A DNA stretch of 64,000 bases from Polyangiaceae bacterium (GTDB lineage Bacteria; Myxococcota_A; Polyangia; Polyangiales; Polyangiaceae), in NCBI GenBank assembly GCA_029266615.1, contig JAQSWN010000023.1, positions 19,081-83,080 of the forward strand. The letters are read 5' to 3'. Made by a program: the position numbers and the translations under genes. Below are positions 62,219 to 64,000 of the stretch, one piece after another. The notes under the pieces are model-generated. The model searched no databases and had not been told where the DNA came from. It worked only from the letters and a program-made list of their open reading frames with translations. Positions within the stretch are counted from its first letter, which is position 1, and every line of letters begins with the position of its first letter.

Positions 62219-63828
62219 TTGCCTCCCCCCGCGAGCTCTTGAATACGCTCCATCAATCCTACCGAGGCGTCCGGATTCTTCCAAACGCTCTCTATTTCAG
62301 CAGAGACCTCGCCTGGCGCTGGCAACGCGACGAGCATGGTGCCGCGCGAGCCGAATTCGTTCAGCGATGATCCGAGCAGCCATGCTCGGCCGTCAGCGAG
62401 GATGAACCTGTCGTGAATCGCGGGCTTGCCCCGCATCAGCCGCAGGGTTGTCGGATTCAGCAAGCGATCGCGTTGGCTAGTCACGATCTCTGATCTTAGA
62501 CGTTCAAGGTGCAAAGCCTCGAGAGCCGTTCCCTTCGCTGACTCGCCCGTGATTGCAATCTGCTGGAGCCCTTTGCTAGACGTGAGGACCCGTACTTCGG
62601 CAGCCTGACTGGTGATGGAAGGCAGCCACATCTTGACATCATCCGCCGAGAAATACGGATCGACGACGAGAGCACTGCGCTTCGCTGTCGCCAGAATATT
62701 CTGAATGGCTTTTTCCGCTTCCATGACATCACCGCGGAACCACATCTGTCGTTCCCTTGCTCCGGCACCGCTGGCAAGACGATGTTGAACCGTTTGCAGC
62801 ACCTGCGCTGCAGAGTTGACGACGTCACCTCCTCCCACCACGATAGGGCGGTCGCTCTCACCTACAGGGATTCGGCGCGTTGTCGACGGTCTTCCCTTGC
62901 GAGCCGGGAGTGGGACACGGCGCTCGCCTGAAATCAGGTTCATTTCAATGTGGATGCTCCGTAAGAAGGAGTACGGTCCTTCTTCCACGAGCAGGCCGAG
63001 TTCTTCGTGCATGACTTTGATAGCGATCTGCTCGACGTCTTCCCGCACCTGCATGCGGCTAAATGGCGCACGAGGTTGCGTCCTGCAAAGCAGACGGTTG
63101 CCGGTCGAACGCTCTTCGAAGATCTCGACGATGAGCTTCTCAATACGACTGCCGCGCCTGGGTACGAGGTCGATCAACACAGCGCGATCTGGGCCGTCGT
63201 CGGGAGCGTCAAGCCGCGTCGACACGGACCGCAGCACCGGCAAGGGCTCGAAGAAGTGGGCGGATTGAAGTAGCTCCGGGATGGGGCCGAAAGCAATTCC
63301 GAGCTGTTGTTGCAGCGAGCCGATCAACTTGCTGCGTTCGTCTTGCCTGAGTAGGTCGATCTGGGAACCATCTTCTGTGAGGAGATGATTGCCACGAGTT
63401 GCTGCCTCAAGCGCGCCTAAGATGGGTAAGGCAGCGGGCTTGTGAATCGTCACGACGCCAGGCCACTTCGGCTCGTTCAATCGAGCTTCCAAGGCAATGG
63501 CACTGCTCAGCGGTGACTGCCTCCAGGGTGGTGCCCAGGTACCCTGCGCCACCAGTGCCTCGTACCAACTGTAGGCGGATTGCGCGGTCGCTTCCCAACT
63601 CTCAAAGTAAACCGTCCACTCGCTATCCCGACCGAGGCGCTGGTCCCACGTCGGATACCGGTCAACTCGCGGCACTTCGTCAGGCACCAAATTGACTTGA
63701 GCATGCACGAGGTATGAACTCTTGGTCGTGCGATTGAAGACCCACGTCAAGCTGACGACTGCCCGGGAACAGCCAACTAGTGACACCGTGGTCGAAGTGC
63801 TCTCGATTTCCGTTCTGGGATCGTGCAT
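62215..63828 (-). CDS. Two-domain protein with C-terminal PLD-like domain, 537 aa
   Basis: The first about 350 residues form an unrecognised domain with WTVYFESWEATAQSAYSWYE, EPKWPGVVTIHKPAAL and RAVLIDLVPRRGSRIEKLIV. The C-terminal part (about 365-515) is PLD-like: SALVVDPYFSADDVKMWL, VRVLTSSKGL and the motif H472-D-R474-F-I-L-A-D479 (IHDRFILADG), followed by WLLGSSLNEFGSRGTM. The same HxR form and DxxF strand recur in the small protein, so the two probably share an origin. It may be a nuclease-like effector with a sensing N-terminus. ATG at 63828, 18 bases after the upstream stop. Confidence 0.78.
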   Translation of the reverse strand: MHDPRTEIESTSTTVSLVGCSRAVVSLTWVFNRTTKSSYLVHAQVNLVPDEVPRVDRYPTWDQRLGRDSEWTVYFESWEATAQSAYSWYEALVAQGTWAPPWRQSPLSSAIALEARLNEPKWPGVVTIHKPAALPILGALEAATRGNHLLTEDGSQIDLLRQDERSKLIGSLQQQLGIAFGPIPELLQSAHFFEPLPVLRSVSTRLDAPDDGPDRAVLIDLVPRRGSRIEKLIVEIFEERSTGNRLLCRTQPRAPFSRMQVREDVEQIAIKVMHEELGLLVEEGPYSFLRSIHIEMNLISGERRVPLPARKGRPSTTRRIPVGESDRPIVVGGGDVVNSAAQVLQTVQHRLASGAGARERQMWFRGDVMEAEKAIQNILATAKRSALVVDPYFSADDVKMWLPSITSQAAEVRVLTSSKGLQQIAITGESAKGTALEALHLERLRSEIVTSQRDRLLNPTTLRLMRGKPAIHDRFILADGRAWLLGSSLNEFGSRGTMLVALPAPGEVSAEIESVWKNPDASVGLMERIQELAGGGK

Positions 63829-63846
63829 TGGGAGGGCCTCGGAAGG

Positions 63847-64000
63847 CTAGAAGCCGAAGTCGGGGTCTGCATCCATCGGGATGGTGAGATTCGTGATGAC
63901 GAGCAGGTCGAGTAGCTCGCTCCGATCCATGAAGATCACCTGCCGGCGTTGCTCGTTGCCGAGCTGCTCGATGAGCAGCTTGCGAGCTGCCTTGGTGATC
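63847..64000 (-). CDS. Partial gene at the window edge (C-terminal 50 residues seen)
   Basis: Only the end of the coding sequence lies in the window, and its start is beyond the right edge. The visible part reads ITKAARKLLIEQLGNEQRRQ then VIFMDRSELLDLLVITNLTI, ending DADPDFGF and TAG. The helix and strand pattern is not enough to assign a family. It belongs to the same strand and cassette as the PLD-like gene downstream, separated by 18 bases. Confidence 0.65.
   Translation of the reverse strand, partial: ITKAARKLLIEQLGNEQRRQVIFMDRSELLDLLVITNLTIPMDADPDFGF

Noticed and set aside
59787..63828. DISARM-type defence system
   Set aside because: A PLD protein is present, but no helicase, DUF1998 protein or methylase is visible, so the comparison does not hold; the partial gene could change this.

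Overview
The window is high-GC DNA from a large bacterial genome. Most signs point to a myxobacterium, probably of the Polyangiales. These include an FtsE-FtsX-EnvC operon, a zinc-ribbon Hanks-type Ser/Thr kinase, abundant Pro/Ala-rich and lipoprotein genes, an ECF sigma factor operon, and many secreted beta-barrel or propeller proteins. This placement is inference from gene content and composition; no rRNA, tRNA or CRISPR array was seen.

Layout. (1) 0.2-9.8 kb: small basic proteins, a lipoprotein, an outer-membrane protein joining an MA-type metallopeptidase domain, a WD40/TolB-like propeller and a BamA-like barrel, a PilZ-type protein, a formyltransferase lacking the usual active-site Asn, then the overlapping ftsE-ftsX-envC division operon. 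(2) 9.8-35.0 kb: a long surface-polysaccharide locus transcribed in both directions. It holds GT2 and GT4 glycosyltransferases, several many-TM GT-C-like proteins (one broken by a frameshift), a Wzx-type flippase, a sugar epimerase, a WecE-type aminotransferase, an ATP-grasp ligase, a small SMR-type transporter, a methyltransferase, a deacetylase-like protein, a 2OG-Fe(II) dioxygenase, and three proteins of the UDP-ManNAc(3NAc)A route: a WbpB-WbpD fusion, WbpE and WbpI. No WbpA is present, so the first step must be encoded elsewhere. (3) 35.0-44.1 kb: two small unknown proteins, an RluA-type pseudouridine synthase, a lipoprotein, a Uma2-family protein, a Ser/Thr kinase, a five-copy 37-bp tandem repeat and a Pro/Ala-rich protein. 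(4) 44.3-50.8 kb: a complete TonB-dependent uptake operon (receptor, lipoprotein, ExbB, ExbD, TonB, surface-repeat protein). (5) 51.0-57.8 kb: an ECF sigma factor with its overlapping membrane partner, a GlnT-like glutamine synthetase, a MetX-like hydrolase, a barrel protein, a lipase-maturation-factor-like membrane protein and a second, Cys-rich sigma factor.

(6) 57.8-64.0 kb looks accessory. It has a RelE/ParE-type toxin-antitoxin pair whose toxin is frameshifted, a helix-turn-helix scrap, and a tightly coupled minus-strand cassette at the right edge. The cassette holds a partial gene, a 537-residue protein with a C-terminal PLD-like domain, a 184-residue second PLD-like protein and a 626-residue protein with no recognisable domain. 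The last two junctions overlap by 4 bases. By eye this stretch is less GC-rich than the rest. It is the best candidate for an undescribed, possibly defence-related, system.

How the genes may work together. Each sugar pathway makes an activated amino sugar in the cytoplasm, glycosyltransferases assemble a lipid-linked repeat, the flippase exports it, and the GT-C-like proteins may modify it outside. The TonB operon pairs a receptor with its own energising complex, suggesting a dedicated substrate. ExbB/ExbD would drive TonB, which opens the receptor. Short spacings and 4-base overlaps support several operons: ftsE-ftsX-envC, the 35.7-37.0 kb pair, 44.3-50.8 kb, and the right-edge cassette.
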